From the NCBI GenBank assembly GCA_025457805.1, contig JALOTR010000242.1:1-7697 (forward strand): 7,697 nt of DNA, in the 5' to 3' direction. A model generated the notes under the pieces. It made no database searches and had not been told where the DNA came from. It was given only the letters and a program-made list of their open reading frames with translations. A program made the translations under genes and the position numbers. The stretch is from Akkermansiaceae bacterium (GTDB taxonomy: Bacteria > Verrucomicrobiota > Verrucomicrobiia > Verrucomicrobiales > Akkermansiaceae). Numbering within the stretch: the first letter of the stretch is position 1; every line of letters starts with the position of its first letter. Positions 6,561-7,697 of this stretch are shown here, piece after piece.

Positions 6561-7697
6561 AGCCGTTTCTTCCCATCTCCTGCCTGGTGTCCGGTCTGCT
6601 CTTTCTCAGCTCGTGTGCCGGACCGAGCCCTGATCTTCCCGCCGCGCCACCCGGATGGCTGCACGCACCCGCTGGCGGCAAACCTCTCGCAGGTGCTTGG
6701 TGGAAACCCTTCGGCGATCCTGCGCTAGAGGGCCTGATCCGGCAGGGATGGGTTGCCAACCCCGACATTGAAATCGCCCTCCAACGAATCGAAATCGCCA
6801 GAGCGGATCGTTTCGAAGCCATGGCATCCTTTTTCCCAAAGGCCGGCATCGCAGCGGGTTATCGACCGGGTCGTGAGCAAAACCAAATGACTGGCTTCCG
6901 CCCGGACGATCTGGAACCTTGGACAGGCGAAGCGGAAGTTTCCTGGGAAATCGACGTGACCGGCAAGCTCCGTGCCCGCGCCGCCGCCGCTAATGCCGGA
7001 GAAGCCGCCGCTTTCGCCCGGTGGCAAGGAGTCAGACTGCTCATTGCCACCGAGATCGCTGCCGCGAGATTTGAAGAGATCATCCACTCCGAAGAGATCG
7101 AACGTCAGGCTCGGCTGTTAAAAGATGAGGAGAAAGCGCTGGGCATGACGCGCCAACTGCTGGAGAGAGGGCTGGTTTCTTCCGGTGACCAAGCATCCCA
7201 GCTTGCCGAAGCGGAGAGACTCCGGCGGGAGGTCTCCGAACTCACTCGAATCCGCGACAAAGCACGTCTGCGTCTCGCCCGGCTCTGTGGCGGAACGCCC
7301 GCACCCGGAGTCAGTCGCGCCGCGCCTCAGATTCCACCTATTCCAACTCGCATGCCCGCAGCTGTTTGGAGCACCCGGCCAGATCTGATAGAGGCGGAAG
7401 CCGAGGTGAGAGCTGCCTTTGCCCTGGAGGATTCCGCACGACTTGATCTGTTGCCTTCCCTTTCACTTGGAGCGGGTGGCTCGGCTGGAAAAAGCTCGCT
7501 TACCGGACAACTCAAAACGTGGGAACTATCCGCCGGACCCCGGTTGGAGATTCCAATCTGGGATCCATCACGGATGGCAGAACTCCGCCGATCCAAGGCC
7601 CGGGCAGCTTTGGCGGCGTCTTCCTACCGGGCGGTCGCACTGAACGCAGTGGAGGAAATAGAAGGTGCTTATCTCGACTTCACCCGCCACCGCATGC
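6557..7697 (+). CDS. Outer-membrane efflux lipoprotein (TolC/OprM family), cut by window end
   Basis: The frame stays open to the last base, giving 380 residues of a family usually 450-490 long, so roughly 80-110 C-terminal residues are missing. A lipoprotein signal with lipobox LSSC (C20) is followed by the family's typical opening, WWKPFGDPALEGLI (48-61) and NPDIEIALQRIEIARA (68-83). The first repeat contains WEIDVTGKLRARAAAA (130-145), matching the conserved Trp-Glu-x-Asp-x-x-Gly-Lys/Arg segment. Long helices then form the periplasmic tunnel (about 140-245). The second repeat starts at RPDLIEAEAEVRAAF (274-288), with a beta-strand region at about 300-335. Such proteins trimerise into a channel that docks with the adaptor and lets substrate leave the cell. 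The start ATG overlaps the lipoprotein stop (ATGA, 6557-6560), implying coupled translation. It completes the tripartite pump encoded upstream. Confidence 0.95.
   Translation, partial: MKPFLPISCLVSGLLFLSSCAGPSPDLPAAPPGWLHAPAGGKPLAGAWWKPFGDPALEGLIRQGWVANPDIEIALQRIEIARADRFEAMASFFPKAGIAAGYRPGREQNQMTGFRPDDLEPWTGEAEVSWEIDVTGKLRARAAAANAGEAAAFARWQGVRLLIATEIAAARFEEIIHSEEIERQARLLKDEEKALGMTRQLLERGLVSSGDQASQLAEAERLRREVSELTRIRDKARLRLARLCGGTPAPGVSRAAPQIPPIPTRMPAAVWSTRPDLIEAEAEVRAAFALEDSARLDLLPSLSLGAGGSAGKSSLTGQLKTWELSAGPRLEIPIWDPSRMAELRRSKARAALAASSYRAVALNAVEEIEGAYLDFTRHRM

Overview
The window most likely comes from a GC-rich Gram-negative bacterium of the Planctomycetota/Verrucomicrobiota kind, with Verrucomicrobiota my best guess. 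This is an inference from three things. Genes are dense and roughly 60% GC. Shine-Dalgarno sequences are almost absent in front of the genes. Two Cys-rich exported proteins and a Trp-containing protein with a Pro-rich tail look lineage-specific. No rRNA, tRNA, transposase, integrase or CRISPR array is visible.

Left part (1-1174). The first ~90 bases may carry the last codons of a gene entering from the left, possibly a sensor kinase, but this is weak. An uncharacterised 240-residue soluble protein follows (155-877). It is closed by a textbook intrinsic terminator with a perfect 15-bp stem (906-940). The rest of the 297-bp gap holds a striking non-coding tandem array with an exact 21-bp period (975-1121). 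Each unit begins with a conserved GTAGGAG core and the rest of the unit is more variable. The array sits directly in front of the operon described next.

Right part (1175-7697, running off the end). Seven genes lie on the + strand and form one probable operon. In order they are a small Cys-rich exported protein (1175-1573), a HlyD/MacA-type periplasmic adaptor (1668-3010), a MacB/LolD-class ABC ATPase (3007-3690), two different FtsX/MacB-type permeases (3687-4835 and 4840-5991), a Cys-rich lipoprotein (6015-6560), and a TolC/OprM-type outer-membrane lipoprotein (6557 to the window end). Three junctions are 4-base ATGA stop/start overlaps and the other downstream gaps are a few to ~95 bases. 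Together the adaptor, ATPase, permease pair and outer-membrane factor make a complete tripartite ABC exporter of the MacAB-TolC/DevBCA type. Here the membrane component appears to be two unlike half-permeases instead of one MacB homodimer with a fused ATPase. The substrate cannot be read from sequence; the two Cys-rich exported proteins make a metal or thiol-reactive compound a reasonable guess.

The adaptor gene is broken in this sequence by a one-base frameshift near 2250. Adding one C to the CCC run at 2250-2252 would restore a continuous 447-residue protein. Either the exporter is newly inactivated or the sequence has an indel error.
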